The position numbers and the translations under genes were made by a program. The notes under the pieces were generated by a model. That model saw nothing but the letters and a program-made list of their open reading frames with translations. It had not been told where the DNA came from and ran no database searches. From JALZKA01 sp963701205 (lineage in GTDB: Bacteria > Actinomycetota > Thermoleophilia > Solirubrobacterales > 70-9), in contig OY969575.1 of the NCBI GenBank assembly GCA_963701205.1, positions 1,612,001 to 1,676,000 of the forward strand: 64,000 nucleotides of DNA. The letters run 5' to 3'. Positions 1 through 8,306 of the stretch are shown piece by piece (position 1 is the first letter of the stretch; every line of letters starts with the position of its first letter).

Positions 1-2
1 TG

Positions 3-620
3 CTGGTTGACGGGATTGAGGCCGCCGGCTACGCCCCCGGCCAAGATGTCTTCATCGCGCTTGATCCAGCGACAAGCGAGATCCACTCCGACGGCGCCTA
101 CGTGCTTGAGCACGAAGGCCGCACGCTGACCGGAGACGAGCTTGCCACGTACTGGGCAGACGCCATCGACGGATTCCCGATCGTCTCGATCGAAGACGGC
201 ATGGATGAAGAGGACTGGGACGGCTGGAAAGCTCTTACGGACAGGGTCGGTGACCGCTGTCAGTTGGTGGGCGACGACCTCTTTGTCACAAATCCGGAGC
301 GGCTCAGCCGCGGGATCGAGATGGGGGTTGCAAACTCGATCCTGATCAAGGTCAACCAGATTGGCACCTTGACCGAGACGCTGGCTGCGATCGCGATGGC
401 CCGGGATGCGGGGTACTCGGCCGTGATGTCCCACCGCTCCGGCGAGACCGAGGACACGACGATCGCGGACCTCGCGGTGGCGACCGGGGTGGGTCAGATC
501 AAGACCGGCGCTCCCTCGCGTTCGGACAGGGTCGCGAAGTACAACCAGTTGTTGCGCATCGAGGAGGAGCTGGGGGCCTCCGCAATGTTTCCCGGCAAGA
601 GCGCATTCATCGGAAGGTAG
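3..620 (+). CDS. eno: Enolase, C-terminal part (5' end outside window)
   Basis: Enolase interconverts 2-phosphoglycerate and phosphoenolpyruvate in glycolysis. About 205 C-terminal codons are present; the N-terminal domain lies before the window. Active-site segments are all visible: SIEDGMDEEDW and VGDDLFVTNPERL carry the acidic Mg2+ ligands, LIKVNQIGTLTET carries the catalytic lysine, MSHRSGETED binds phosphate and GQIKTGAPSRSDR carries the second active-site lysine. The 3' end looks intact. The gene is followed after 28 bp by an FtsB-like gene, an order seen in many bacteria. Confidence 0.97.
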   Translation: MVDGIEAAGYAPGQDVFIALDPATSEIHSDGAYVLEHEGRTLTGDELATYWADAIDGFPIVSIEDGMDEEDWDGWKALTDRVGDRCQLVGDDLFVTNPERLSRGIEMGVANSILIKVNQIGTLTETLAAIAMARDAGYSAVMSHRSGETEDTTIADLAVATGVGQIKTGAPSRSDRVAKYNQLLRIEEELGASAMFPGKSAFIGR

Positions 621-648
621 AGCGCGGCCCGCGTTGAAGCGATGATGC

Positions 649-984
649 GTGAGCGCACGCGCCTACCGGATTGCACCCCGCAAGAAGACGGCCCGACGGG
701 CGGCGTCACGGATCGATTGGGACCGTGCCGGCCGGGTTCTCTTGGTCTGCGTGTTCTTTGTGGTCTTGGCCTTGTACGTGAATCCGGCTCTGAACTTCTT
801 CGACGCTTGGCAGGACTCGAAGGCAGAGGGCGCTCAGCTCGCAGCGCTCAAGTCCGAGCATGCGGAGCTCCAGGAACGGGCGGCTGCACTTTCCGAGCCC
901 GACGCTGCCGAGCGCGGCGTGCGCCGGCTCGGGATGGTCGATCCGGGCGAGCAAGCGGTTGTGATTCAACCACCGGGCGAGTAA
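649..984 (+). CDS. ftsB: FtsB/DivIC-family septum formation protein
   Basis: This is a 111-residue bitopic protein of the septum-formation-initiator family, which in other bacteria forms a complex with FtsL and FtsQ at the division site. It has a basic cytoplasmic N terminus (about 1-27), one membrane segment (VLLVCVFFVVLALYVN, about 30-46), then a charged heptad-rich stretch (QDSKAEGAQLAALKSEHAELQERAAAL in two pieces) that fits the expected extracytoplasmic coiled coil, followed by the RLGMVDPGE region typical of the family. A GTG start at 649 is used; an ATG at 642 is in another frame. Position just after eno supports the assignment. Confidence 0.85.
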   Translation: MSARAYRIAPRKKTARRAASRIDWDRAGRVLLVCVFFVVLALYVNPALNFFDAWQDSKAEGAQLAALKSEHAELQERAAALSEPDAAERGVRRLGMVDPGEQAVVIQPPGE

Positions 985-997
985 GGGGACGGCCGCG

Positions 998-2614
998 ATG
1001 AGCGGCTTCGCGGCGCCATCCGAACGGCAGCTTGGAGCCGCCGACTATCTCTTTGGCGTGGCGGAGCTTGCGGTGGTCGTCGTTGCCCTGGGTTGGGCGG
1101 CAATTCGGGTGCGACGTGCCCTGTTGCCGTCATGGAGCGGCCCGCCGGCGCTGGTTGCGGAGACCGGGTTGGCGTTGTCGCTCGCGGTGGTGATCGCCGT
1201 CGCGCTGGGGACGTTTGGCCTGTTCGCCTCGCCGGCCTACGCGTTGGCATGCGTCCTCGTTGCTTTGTTGGCCACCCTGGTCGGCGACCGGGTTCGCATC
1301 CGGGAATTTGAGTCCCCGCCGGCTCCGGCCGGTCCGCGCTGGGCCGGCCCGGTGGTCGCCGTCGTCTGTGCCGCGGTGTTCGCGGGCTGGGCCATTCCGA
1401 CGCTTACGGGCATCGCTGGCGGCATGGGGCGAGCCGACTCGCTTTGGTATCACGGCCCCCTCGCAGCCCGGTTCCTGGAAACGGGCAATACGGGCGAGCT
1501 TCATTTTTTTGACCCGGTCTTCTTCGCCACCTTCTATCCCGCCAACTCTGAGATCTTCCACGCGATTCCGATCCTCGCGTTTGGCCGTGACTTCGTCTCG
1601 CCGCTCCTCAATATCGGGTTCCTGGCGATCGGCCTGCTCGCCTCCTGGTCGATCGGCAGGCCGTATGGCGCCGCGCCGCAGGCGCTGTTCGGCGGCGCCG
1701 TGATCCTCGGCGCCGAGACGATGGTCGACTTCCAGGCCGGCGAAGCGCTCAACGACATCGTCGGCGTCGCGCTGCTCCTCGTCGCCGTTGCCGTGCTGGT
1801 CAACGCTGGAGCCGGTGGCCGCAGAATCGGGTTTGGCGCGCTTGCGGTAGCCGGCGCCGCCGCGGGCCTTGCCGCGGGCACCAAGCTCTCGTTCTTGGCT
1901 CCTGTGGCGCTCCTGACCCTGACCGTGGTGATGATCGCTTCGCGCGGGACGCGGGTGCGCGCCGCTGTGTGGTGGTCGCTGCCGATGGCGCTTACCGGCG
2001 GCTACTGGTACTTGCGGAACCTGCTCACCGTCGGCAATCCCATTCCGTTCACGGCCTTCGGGCCGCTGGATCTGCCCGTACCCACCCGGGACCTCGAACT
2101 TCGGCCCGGGTTTTCGGTCTTCCACTACGCGACGGACCCGGATGTCTGGACCGCCTGGTTTTTTCCCAAGCTGAGCGAGGAACTCGGGCCGCTCTGGCCA
2201 GCCGTGCTCGCCGGGTTGGTCTTTGGCGGGATCTACGCGCTCTGGCGATCCCGGGAGCCACTCCTGCGCGCGCTTGGGGCCGTTGCGCTGATCACCGCGG
2301 TGGCGTACGTATTCACCCCACTGACGGCGGGCGGGGAGGAGGGGCAGCCGATCGCGTTCGAGTGGAACGTGCGCTACCTGGCCCCGGCGCTGGCCATCGC
2401 CCTGACGACGCTGCCATGCCTGGCCTGGTTTCGGTCGAGCCCCGCACGGCGGTCGCTGGGCTTCTGGGCGTTTGCCGCAATTGCGATGGTGACGACGCTC
2501 GACGATCGTGCAGTGGCCGGAGGGGGGACATACAAAGGGCGCGATCGCGACCGCGATCCTCGTCCTGGGCGCGTTTGCGACCGCGACCGCCGCTCGGTCA
2601 CGGGGCCTGCTTGA
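998..2614 (+). CDS. GT-C-type membrane glycosyltransferase, N-terminal portion (gene apparently frameshifted)
   Basis: A polytopic membrane protein with about ten hydrophobic segments and an early luminal-type loop containing an acidic residue (RADSLWYHGPLAARF), as in polyprenyl-phosphate-sugar-dependent GT-C enzymes (PMT/ArnT-like). The reading frame is convincing up to about residue 505 (AFAAIAMVTTLDD). After that it turns into a low-complexity RDRDRDPRPGR tail and stops at 2614, while membrane-protein coding sequence resumes in another frame from about 2508. A G6 run at 2521-2526 is the likeliest site of the shift. Function as a sugar transferase is inferred from topology and from the neighbouring glycan genes, not from a specific catalytic signature. 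Confidence 0.75.
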   Translation: MSGFAAPSERQLGAADYLFGVAELAVVVVALGWAAIRVRRALLPSWSGPPALVAETGLALSLAVVIAVALGTFGLFASPAYALACVLVALLATLVGDRVRIREFESPPAPAGPRWAGPVVAVVCAAVFAGWAIPTLTGIAGGMGRADSLWYHGPLAARFLETGNTGELHFFDPVFFATFYPANSEIFHAIPILAFGRDFVSPLLNIGFLAIGLLASWSIGRPYGAAPQALFGGAVILGAETMVDFQAGEALNDIVGVALLLVAVAVLVNAGAGGRRIGFGALAVAGAAAGLAAGTKLSFLAPVALLTLTVVMIASRGTRVRAAVWWSLPMALTGGYWYLRNLLTVGNPIPFTAFGPLDLPVPTRDLELRPGFSVFHYATDPDVWTAWFFPKLSEELGPLWPAVLAGLVFGGIYALWRSREPLLRALGAVALITAVAYVFTPLTAGGEEGQPIAFEWNVRYLAPALAIALTTLPCLAWFRSSPARRSLGFWAFAAIAMVTTLDDRAVAGGGTYKGRDRDRDPRPGRVCDRDRRSVTGPA

Positions 2615-3245
2615 ACCGGGCGCCCGGCTTCGCCGGGCGTTCATCGTGGGGCTCGTTGTTGCGACCGTCGGCGCCGGCTTCGTGATCCAGCGCCACTACA
2701 TGGAGCGCCGCTACCAGAATCTCAGTCCGCAACTTCAGATTGCGCCCGCGGCGCGCTGGGCCCAGGATCTGCGCGACGCAAGGATCGCCATCTCGGGCAT
2801 CCGCGGCTACCTCAACCAGTACGCGTTTGCCGGAGCGGATCTCTCGAATCACGTTCAGTGGTTGGGTATCGAGGGCGCGCACGGCGCCTACTTGCGAATC
2901 GCGGATTGCGCGACGTGGCGGCGGGAGCTCAACGAGGGTGGCTACGAGTACGTGGTGACTATGTACGACCCGTACCGGCCGGCCGGCCTGACGGACACCA
3001 AGGAGGGCCTGTGGACTCGCGCAGACCCGGCCACCACGGAGGTGCTTCGCGACGGCCCGGTCGCCGTATATGCGATCGATGGGACACTCGACCCTGAGGC
3101 GTGCGGTGACTTGCCTGATCTCTCGGCCGCCGAGCTGAACGGCGACTCGGTCAATCTTGATCCGCGCGCAAATCAGCCGCCACCCGGGTTGGGCACAGCA
3201 CCCGACGCGCGCTCCAGCGCCGCTTCGCCCGACATCATCTACTGA
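2508..3245 (+). CDS. GT-C-type membrane protein, C-terminal portion of the 998 gene after frameshift
   Basis: This frame continues the protein that begins at 998. It supplies the expected last two membrane segments (AIATAILVLGAFATATA and AFIVGLVVATVGAGFVI) and a soluble C-terminal domain (YLNQYAFAGADLSNHVQWLG, VVTMYDPYRPAGL) of the kind found after the membrane core of GT-C proteins. The GTG at 2508 has no clear ribosome-binding site, so it is probably not an independent start. The stop at 3243-3245 overlaps the next ATG (TGATG), showing translational coupling to the following gene. Real mutation and sequence error cannot be told apart here. Confidence 0.7.
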   Translation: MQWPEGGHTKGAIATAILVLGAFATATAARSRGLLEPGARLRRAFIVGLVVATVGAGFVIQRHYMERRYQNLSPQLQIAPAARWAQDLRDARIAISGIRGYLNQYAFAGADLSNHVQWLGIEGAHGAYLRIADCATWRRELNEGGYEYVVTMYDPYRPAGLTDTKEGLWTRADPATTEVLRDGPVAVYAIDGTLDPEACGDLPDLSAAELNGDSVNLDPRANQPPPGLGTAPDARSSAASPDIIY

Positions 3246-3589
3246 TGCTCGCCACGCTCGTCACGGCGCTCGTCATCATCGTGGCCGCTGTGGCGGCGGG
3301 CCGCGCGATCATGCTCGCGTTCGGCTGGCAGCGGCCTGATTGGCTTGCAGGCTCCGTCGGATTGGCAGCGCTCGTGACGATCGCCCCGTTCCTGGTTCGT
3401 CTTCCCGGCCGGGGACGACAGCGGCGATCGTGCTCGCGGCCCTGGTCGCGTTGGCGATTGCCAAGACGCATCGAGCAAGTCCGCGCCGAAGCGACCCATC
3501 CGAGGTCCCCGGCGCTGCCCGGGCTCAGCACACGGTCGCGCTCGCCACCGTCGTCGGCGTGTTGGCCATTGCGTGCCTGCCGTTCGTAG
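3245..3589 (+). CDS. Second GT-C-type membrane protein, N-terminal piece (frameshifted)
   Basis: The first 55 or so residues (MLATLVTALVIIVAAVAAG, then SVGLAALVTIAPFLVRLPG) form two membrane segments and look genuine. Beyond about position 3410 the frame becomes Arg/Ser-rich and non-membrane, whereas hydrophobic coding sequence (TTAAIVLAALVALAIAKT) appears in the frame that runs to 5634. The true gene is therefore 3245-5634 with one frameshift near 3405-3415. The ATG overlaps the stop of the previous gene by one base. Confidence 0.6.
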   Translation: MLATLVTALVIIVAAVAAGRAIMLAFGWQRPDWLAGSVGLAALVTIAPFLVRLPGRGRQRRSCSRPWSRWRLPRRIEQVRAEATHPRSPALPGLSTRSRSPPSSACWPLRACRS

Positions 3590-5634
3590 TCAACGAGCGC
3601 ACCGGTGTGCTCGGCGAGGGCATCTACACGAATGACCAGGCTGCACAGCTCTACTGGGCGGATTGGCTCGCGAGCGGCTCAGGCCCGCAGCCCAATGCCG
3701 TGCGATTTGGCTACCCGGTTGGCCCACAGGCGCTTGTGGCGTCCATTTCCGATGGCACGGGGTTCGACCTTGTGGATGTCTTCAACGGCCTTCTGATCGC
3801 GATTCCGGCGCTGACGGCGCTGACGGCGCTGTCACTACTCGCGATGCTGCCGCCGTTGCGACGGGGCCTGGCCGCGGCTCTGACCGGCCTCCCCTACCTG
3901 GGTGCTTCGTTCCTGGCGCAGTCGGGCTTCAAGGAGACGGCAATGGCGCTGTTTGTCTTGGCCCTCGCGGCCACGCTGACGGCAGCCCGTCGCCGGGCGC
4001 GCGATCAGCGCCATGAGCCACCGCCGCCCAGGTCGGTGGCGGCGGTCCTCGCACTCTTGGCATTAGGTGCGGTTTTCACCTTCAGCATTCCCGGGGCGGC
4101 CTGGTTTGCGCTGGCGATTCCGCCTTGGCTAATGCTGAGCTTCGACACCGCCACAAGAGCACGTGGCTGGACGGCAGCGCGCGCTTGGGCTGGCGCGCAC
4201 TTGTGGGTGCTGGTCGCGGCCAGCCTGGTGATAGCGGGTATCGCCGCGCTGGTCCTTGGGCCAACGGGCTCATTCATCTCGAGGATCGGTGACGTCCAGG
4301 AATCGAGCGGTCGTCTCTCGTCGCCCGTTTGGCCTGGCGAGGCGCTTGGCATCTGGCCCGAGGGGGATTTTCGGCTGGTGCGTGGCGAGGTGGACGGGGC
4401 GCTGCTGGCGACTGGATTTGCCACGTTGTGCCTAGCTGCCGCCGCCATCTCGCTGATCCGGCGCCGCGACTGGGCGTTGATCTGCGTCCTCGGCGCAGCG
4501 GGGGGCGTCTATGCACTCGCCCGGCCATTTGCGGAAATTCATGTCGAGGCGAAGGCGCTGGCGGTCCTGGCGCCGCTCGCGATGTTGGTCACCGTCGGTT
4601 GGTTGTTGGCCCCTCGCTCAGCTTCGAAGCGCACTCCGTGGGACGTCGTTCGCGTGCTCACGGCGGCGGTGTTCTGCGTGGCGGCATTGGGCTCGACCCT
4701 GCTCGCCCTCCGCGCAACCCCGGTCGGCTTCGACGATCGCGGGCGGGATCTTGAGGTGCTTGCCGAGCGGGCAGAGGGCGAGCGGCTCGCGTTCTTGGGG
4801 ATTGATCGCTTCGCCGCTTATTGGTTGCGCGACACCCTGGTACGCAGCCCCGGCGGGTATGTGCCGCCCGAGGTCGGCTCGCGTGGCGCCAAGACCTGGC
4901 AGCAAGGTCTGCCCGTGGATTTCGACACGATCGAACCGAAGCGGCTGGAGGATTTCCGCTTCGCGATAACGACCGCGGCCGGATTTCAATCGATTCCGCC
5001 GCCCGCGTTCAGGGAGGTGGCGCGCCAAGGCGAATACGTCCTCTACAAACGCAAGGGTCCGCTTGCGCCCACGCAGGTCCTGACGAGCGAGGGCGGCAAT
5101 CCCGGGGCGGTGTTGGCGTGTGGCACCGAGGAGGCAAACGCGGCGCTGGCCCGGGGCGGCGACGCCCTTGTGGTTTCCGCCCCGGTCGTGGCTGGTCAGG
5201 AGGATTGGCAGCCCGCCTTTCATTTCGACGCGCCAAGCACGGCCCGGCAAACGCTGGCAGCTCCCGAGGGCGAGTTTCGGATCTCGCTTCAGTACCACAG
5301 CCAGGTGCCGCTCACCGTCCGCTTGGACGACGTCCAGGTCGCGACGCTCCCGCCGACGCTGGCAGGCTTTTACCTCGTGGGCGCTGGCCGGGGTGCCTAC
5401 TGGGCGGCGGGACAGGCGACGGCTTCGGGTTCCGTTGAAATCGAAGTCGAGGCGGCCAGGCCCAGCGGATTGCAGCGTGCCCTCGGCGTCCCACGCTCGG
5501 TGTGGCTGGGCGGCGTAGCCCTGACCGCTACGGGCGGCTCGGCGGTCAAGCCGCTGGCCAGATCCTGCGGCGAGTACGTCGATCACTACCTGCCGGCAGG
5601 TAGTGATGAGCCGCTGCTGCCGACCCGGCCATGA
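3340..5634 (+). CDS. Second GT-C-type membrane glycosyltransferase, main portion
   Basis: This is the main body of the gene begun at 3245; the genuine coding part starts near 3412 and the listed upstream codons are probably spurious. It has about twelve membrane segments and an early acidic loop (GEGIYTNDQAAQLYWADWLA) like the donor-binding loop of GT-C enzymes. From about residue 480 there is a long extracytoplasmic part; the last 200 residues (ISLQYHSQVPLTVRLDDVQV, SGSVEIEVEAARP) look like a beta-sandwich domain. It probably works with the preceding paralogue-like protein in lipid-linked sugar transfer or polymer assembly. A polymerase (Wzy-type) role is an alternative. Confidence 0.75.
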   Translation: MACRLRRIGSARDDRPVPGSSSRPGTTAAIVLAALVALAIAKTHRASPRRSDPSEVPGAARAQHTVALATVVGVLAIACLPFVVNERTGVLGEGIYTNDQAAQLYWADWLASGSGPQPNAVRFGYPVGPQALVASISDGTGFDLVDVFNGLLIAIPALTALTALSLLAMLPPLRRGLAAALTGLPYLGASFLAQSGFKETAMALFVLALAATLTAARRRARDQRHEPPPPRSVAAVLALLALGAVFTFSIPGAAWFALAIPPWLMLSFDTATRARGWTAARAWAGAHLWVLVAASLVIAGIAALVLGPTGSFISRIGDVQESSGRLSSPVWPGEALGIWPEGDFRLVRGEVDGALLATGFATLCLAAAAISLIRRRDWALICVLGAAGGVYALARPFAEIHVEAKALAVLAPLAMLVTVGWLLAPRSASKRTPWDVVRVLTAAVFCVAALGSTLLALRATPVGFDDRGRDLEVLAERAEGERLAFLGIDRFAAYWLRDTLVRSPGGYVPPEVGSRGAKTWQQGLPVDFDTIEPKRLEDFRFAITTAAGFQSIPPPAFREVARQGEYVLYKRKGPLAPTQVLTSEGGNPGAVLACGTEEANAALARGGDALVVSAPVVAGQEDWQPAFHFDAPSTARQTLAAPEGEFRISLQYHSQVPLTVRLDDVQVATLPPTLAGFYLVGAGRGAYWAAGQATASGSVEIEVEAARPSGLQRALGVPRSVWLGGVALTATGGSAVKPLARSCGEYVDHYLPAGSDEPLLPTRP
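5582..5607. repeat. Perfect 26-bp palindrome in the 3' end of the GT-C gene
   Basis: Two 13-bp arms meet with no spacer (left arm ATCACTACCTGCC, right arm its exact reverse complement). It lies within coding sequence 27 bp before the stop at 5634 and about 80 bp before the sulfotransferase start at 5687. It could be a protein-binding site or an RNA hairpin acting as an attenuator; there is no T-run after it. Confidence 0.8.
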
Positions 5635-5686
5635 GCCCACCAAGGCGGCAAGGTCGCCCGCCTGGTGCCGTCTAGACTTGCCCGCC

Positions 5687-6625
5687 GTGTCCCGCTTCGC
5701 CCGACTGAAGAACGCTCTGACGCGCCCCGGAAGCGGTGCAACGCCAGGGCTGCCCGTCCCATTTGTTGTCGGCGCGCCGCGGTCAGGCACAACGATGCTG
5801 CGGCTCATGTTGGACGCCCATCCTGACTTGGCGATTCCCCCGGAGACGTACTTCATCACCCGTGCGCACAAGGCGTGGCAGGCGGCCAAGCGCCGGCCCG
5901 GGGAGAGCCAGGCTGAGGCCTTCATCGAGGCGGTGACGACACACAAGCGCTGGGTGGATTTCCATCTTGACGCGGATGCGTTCGCCGACCGGGTCCGCGC
6001 CCGGAATCCCAAGCGGCTGGGTGAGGGGGTGCGCTGCTTTTACGAGATGTACGCCGAGAAAATCGAGAAGCCCCGCTGGGGCGACAAGACGCCGTTTTAC
6101 GTCCGCAAGATGGACCTGATCCAGCGGATCCTGCCCGAGGCGCACTTCGTCCACCTGATCCGCGACGGCCGGGCCGTCGCGCACTCGATCAAGGACCTTT
6201 GGTTCGGCCCCGACACGATCGAGGGCTGCGCCGAGTTCTGGGTGGCGCGGCTCGATGAGGCTCGCGACAAGGCCCAGAAGCTGCCGAACTATCTCGAGAT
6301 CATCTATGAGGACCTGGTCCGGGATCCGGAGCCCAACCTGCGCAAGATCGCCGAGTTCATCGATGTCCCGTTTGATGAGCGCATGGTTCGGTTCTACGAG
6401 AACGTGGATGAGCGAATCGCGCTGGAGACGCCGCCCGAAGAGGTCGCTCCGGACGGTCGGATTGTCTCGACTGACGAGCGCATGAAGATCATGGAGAACC
6501 TTTCCCGGCCGCCCGACCCAACCCGAATCGATCGCTGGCAGCAGGAGATGTCCGCCGAGGACGTCGCCAAATTCGAGGCGATCGCCGGTGATCGCCTGCG
6601 CGAATTGGGCTACGCGACGGGTTAG
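5687..6625 (+). CDS. Sulfotransferase family protein (1 of 6)
   Basis: A 312-residue cytosolic-type sulfotransferase predicted to move sulfate from PAPS to a hydroxyl of a glycan or lipid. GAPRSGTT at residues 29-36 is the 5'-phosphosulfate loop. LIRDGRAVAHS near residue 157 is the 3'-phosphate-binding Arg/Ser segment. The C-terminal WQQEMSAEDVAKFEAIAGDRLRELGY fits the family. The GTG at 5687 gives a normal N terminus; an upstream ATG (5603) would overlap the preceding gene and add unrelated residues. Its end overlaps the convergent glycosyltransferase gene by 4 bp. The acceptor is unknown. Confidence 0.9.
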   Translation: MSRFARLKNALTRPGSGATPGLPVPFVVGAPRSGTTMLRLMLDAHPDLAIPPETYFITRAHKAWQAAKRRPGESQAEAFIEAVTTHKRWVDFHLDADAFADRVRARNPKRLGEGVRCFYEMYAEKIEKPRWGDKTPFYVRKMDLIQRILPEAHFVHLIRDGRAVAHSIKDLWFGPDTIEGCAEFWVARLDEARDKAQKLPNYLEIIYEDLVRDPEPNLRKIAEFIDVPFDERMVRFYENVDERIALETPPEEVAPDGRIVSTDERMKIMENLSRPPDPTRIDRWQQEMSAEDVAKFEAIAGDRLRELGYATG

Positions 6626-8277
6626 TCCGCGGCGTGGGGAATGCGCGAGTACGGGTCGTTTGGCGGGTCAATCGCGGTGACGTCAAATCCAAGCCCGCGC
6701 CACTGATACTCCGATCGGAACAGGAAGTAATCGACCTGCGGCCGCCAGGTGTGATCGACGCCGTGGCGGTTCAAAATGTAGCCGTGCGGCGGAATCCGCC
6801 GGATCGGTCTCTTGGCGTCCGCAAATCGGCGAATCAGTGCCAGGTCCTCGCCGCGAGAGCGCGGTGGCCAACCGCCCAATTCGCGGAGTTCCGCCCGGCG
6901 CGCCATCATCCCGCCGCCGGCCATTCGAGTATCGACATCGTGTGAGATCTGGCGGACAGTGACGTCGATTTCCTCGAGATAGACGAACTCAGCCGCCTTC
7001 CCAACCAGATCCGCCTGCGAGTACTCAAGCGCCAGGACGAGGTCCCAAAGGTGCTCGGTCGAGTAGTAGTCGTCGTCATCCATCTTCGTGACCAACTCGC
7101 CTGCCGAGGCTTCGACGCCGGCGTTCAGCGCGTCGCCAAGGGTCAGCTCGCCATCGACACGGAGGACTTTGAGCTCGCCTGGGTAGATCGCCCGGATCCG
7201 CTCCGCGGTCCCCTGCGGGAACTCGTCGCCATGCAGACAGACGACCAACTCCATCGGCTCGTAGTTTTGGCGCGCGATCTGGGCGATCCCGTGCTCAAGC
7301 CAGCTCTCCCTGCGCGTTGCGAACACGACCGAGACCATCGGCCTGCCCGGCAGCTCGATCCCGGCCGCTGCGCAGATCTGGCGCCAGCGCGCCTCGGCTG
7401 AGTGATCGCGAAGCGCGGCCCGGCGCAGCGCGACGGAGGCTCGCTCGCGCCGGTCGAGGTCGGCCAAGTCGCGCGCCTCGATCCCGGCCAGGAGCGTCGC
7501 CAGGTCGTTGCCCAAAAGCTCGGCAAGCGAGTCGGAAATCTCGGCCGCTACCACCGGCACCCCTGACGCACAGAGCTTGGCGATCCAGCCCGCCCGCTCG
7601 AACTCGGAGGCGTGAAAGGAGGGGTGGTCGAGGACGCCGAGGCGGCGCTGCAGGACCTCCCAGGTTTCGTCGGTGTCCGCCTCCAGGCTGCGGGCGCCGA
7701 CGACGCCGATCGGCATTGCAACACCGCCCAGCATTTCGTCGCCGTGAACGCTGATGGCGTCAAAGCGCGCGGCCTGGCCCAGCCATGCGAGCGAGTCTTG
7801 AAGCACGGCGGGGTCAACCGCCTCGTCGATGGCTGCAAGGAACCCGGCCACCCTGTCGTAGGAGAAGCGGTCAGGGTTGAAGCGTTGTACGTCAACAGCG
7901 GGCGCCCGCGTCAGTTCCGGCGTGGACCCCGGTGCGCCCGTTTCCAGGTCTGCCAGCCCACTCCAAGCCGGCTGAAGTCCGTCGCGGCGGATGCCGATCA
8001 CGGGCACTCCCCGCTCGCGGGCGCGTGCGCACAAGTCACGCAGCGAGTCGCGCCGGAGTTCCGGCCCCGGCCGGTCCACTACCAAGGCAGCGATGTCGTC
8101 GAGCGCTGTGCTCGCCGCTTGTGATCGCGTGCGTGCCGCGCCGAACGCAACGGGCTCCACTGCGGATGGCAGGCCGCCATTCGTTGCGCTCGCCGCAAAT
8201 CCGACGCGCAGCGGCAGGGGTGAGCCCGGCGTGGTTCTTCGCGTCGCTGGTTCGGGGGCGTCGTTGGCGGGCTTCAC
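6622..8277 (-). CDS. GT2-type glycosyltransferase with divergent N-terminal domain (paralogue A)
   Basis: The C-terminal half is a family-2-like GT-A domain: MVSVVFATRRESWLEHGIAQ starts the fold, LTLGDALNAGVEASAGELV precedes the metal-binding KMDDDDYYS motif, and GGWPPRSRGEDLALIRRF is the acceptor/base region. The first 200 or so residues have no recognised catalytic motif and differ from paralogue B (9837-11351) apart from the opening PLPLRVGFA. The central 647 bp are identical at DNA level to paralogue B. GTG at 8277 is chosen because the residues before it look unconserved; a TTG at 8307 is the alternative. Cytoplasmic, glycan-building role is inferred. Confidence 0.85.
   Translation of the reverse strand: MKPANDAPEPATRRTTPGSPLPLRVGFAASATNGGLPSAVEPVAFGAARTRSQAASTALDDIAALVVDRPGPELRRDSLRDLCARARERGVPVIGIRRDGLQPAWSGLADLETGAPGSTPELTRAPAVDVQRFNPDRFSYDRVAGFLAAIDEAVDPAVLQDSLAWLGQAARFDAISVHGDEMLGGVAMPIGVVGARSLEADTDETWEVLQRRLGVLDHPSFHASEFERAGWIAKLCASGVPVVAAEISDSLAELLGNDLATLLAGIEARDLADLDRRERASVALRRAALRDHSAEARWRQICAAAGIELPGRPMVSVVFATRRESWLEHGIAQIARQNYEPMELVVCLHGDEFPQGTAERIRAIYPGELKVLRVDGELTLGDALNAGVEASAGELVTKMDDDDYYSTEHLWDLVLALEYSQADLVGKAAEFVYLEEIDVTVRQISHDVDTRMAGGGMMARRAELRELGGWPPRSRGEDLALIRRFADAKRPIRRIPPHGYILNRHGVDHTWRPQVDYFLFRSEYQWRGLGFDVTAIDPPNDPYSRIPHAAD
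6996..7642. repeat. 647-bp perfect direct repeat, copy 1
   Basis: Identical to 10178-10824 (offset 3182 bp), with mismatches immediately on both sides (G/C at 6995/10177 and C/T at 7643/10825). It covers the middle of two glycosyltransferase genes, from just after the DxD-type motif back into the N-terminal half. Identity over all three codon positions means recent duplication or gene conversion. Confidence 0.95.
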
Positions 8278-8306
8278 GGGAGCGTGAAGGTTACGATCCG
8301 CGGCCA

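Noticed and set aside
1130..2644. Long open frame antisense to the first GT-C gene (about 500 codons)
   Set aside because: It encodes Arg/Gly/Pro-rich sequence without domain or hydrophobic pattern; such antisense frames are common in GC-rich genes. The sense strand has clear membrane-protein character.
2508..3589. Programmed ribosomal frameshifting in the tandem GT-C genes
   Set aside because: No slippery heptamer plus downstream structure was found at either place, and other unrelated genes in the window show the same single-indel pattern.
4618..6012. Open antisense frame across the GT-C/sulfotransferase junction
   Set aside because: No recognisable motif, and it spans two clearly coding sense genes.
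7317..7754. Separate + strand gene inside the duplicated block (also at 10499)
   Set aside because: Arg/Pro-rich shadow of the glycosyltransferase gene; it is present twice only because the DNA block is duplicated.
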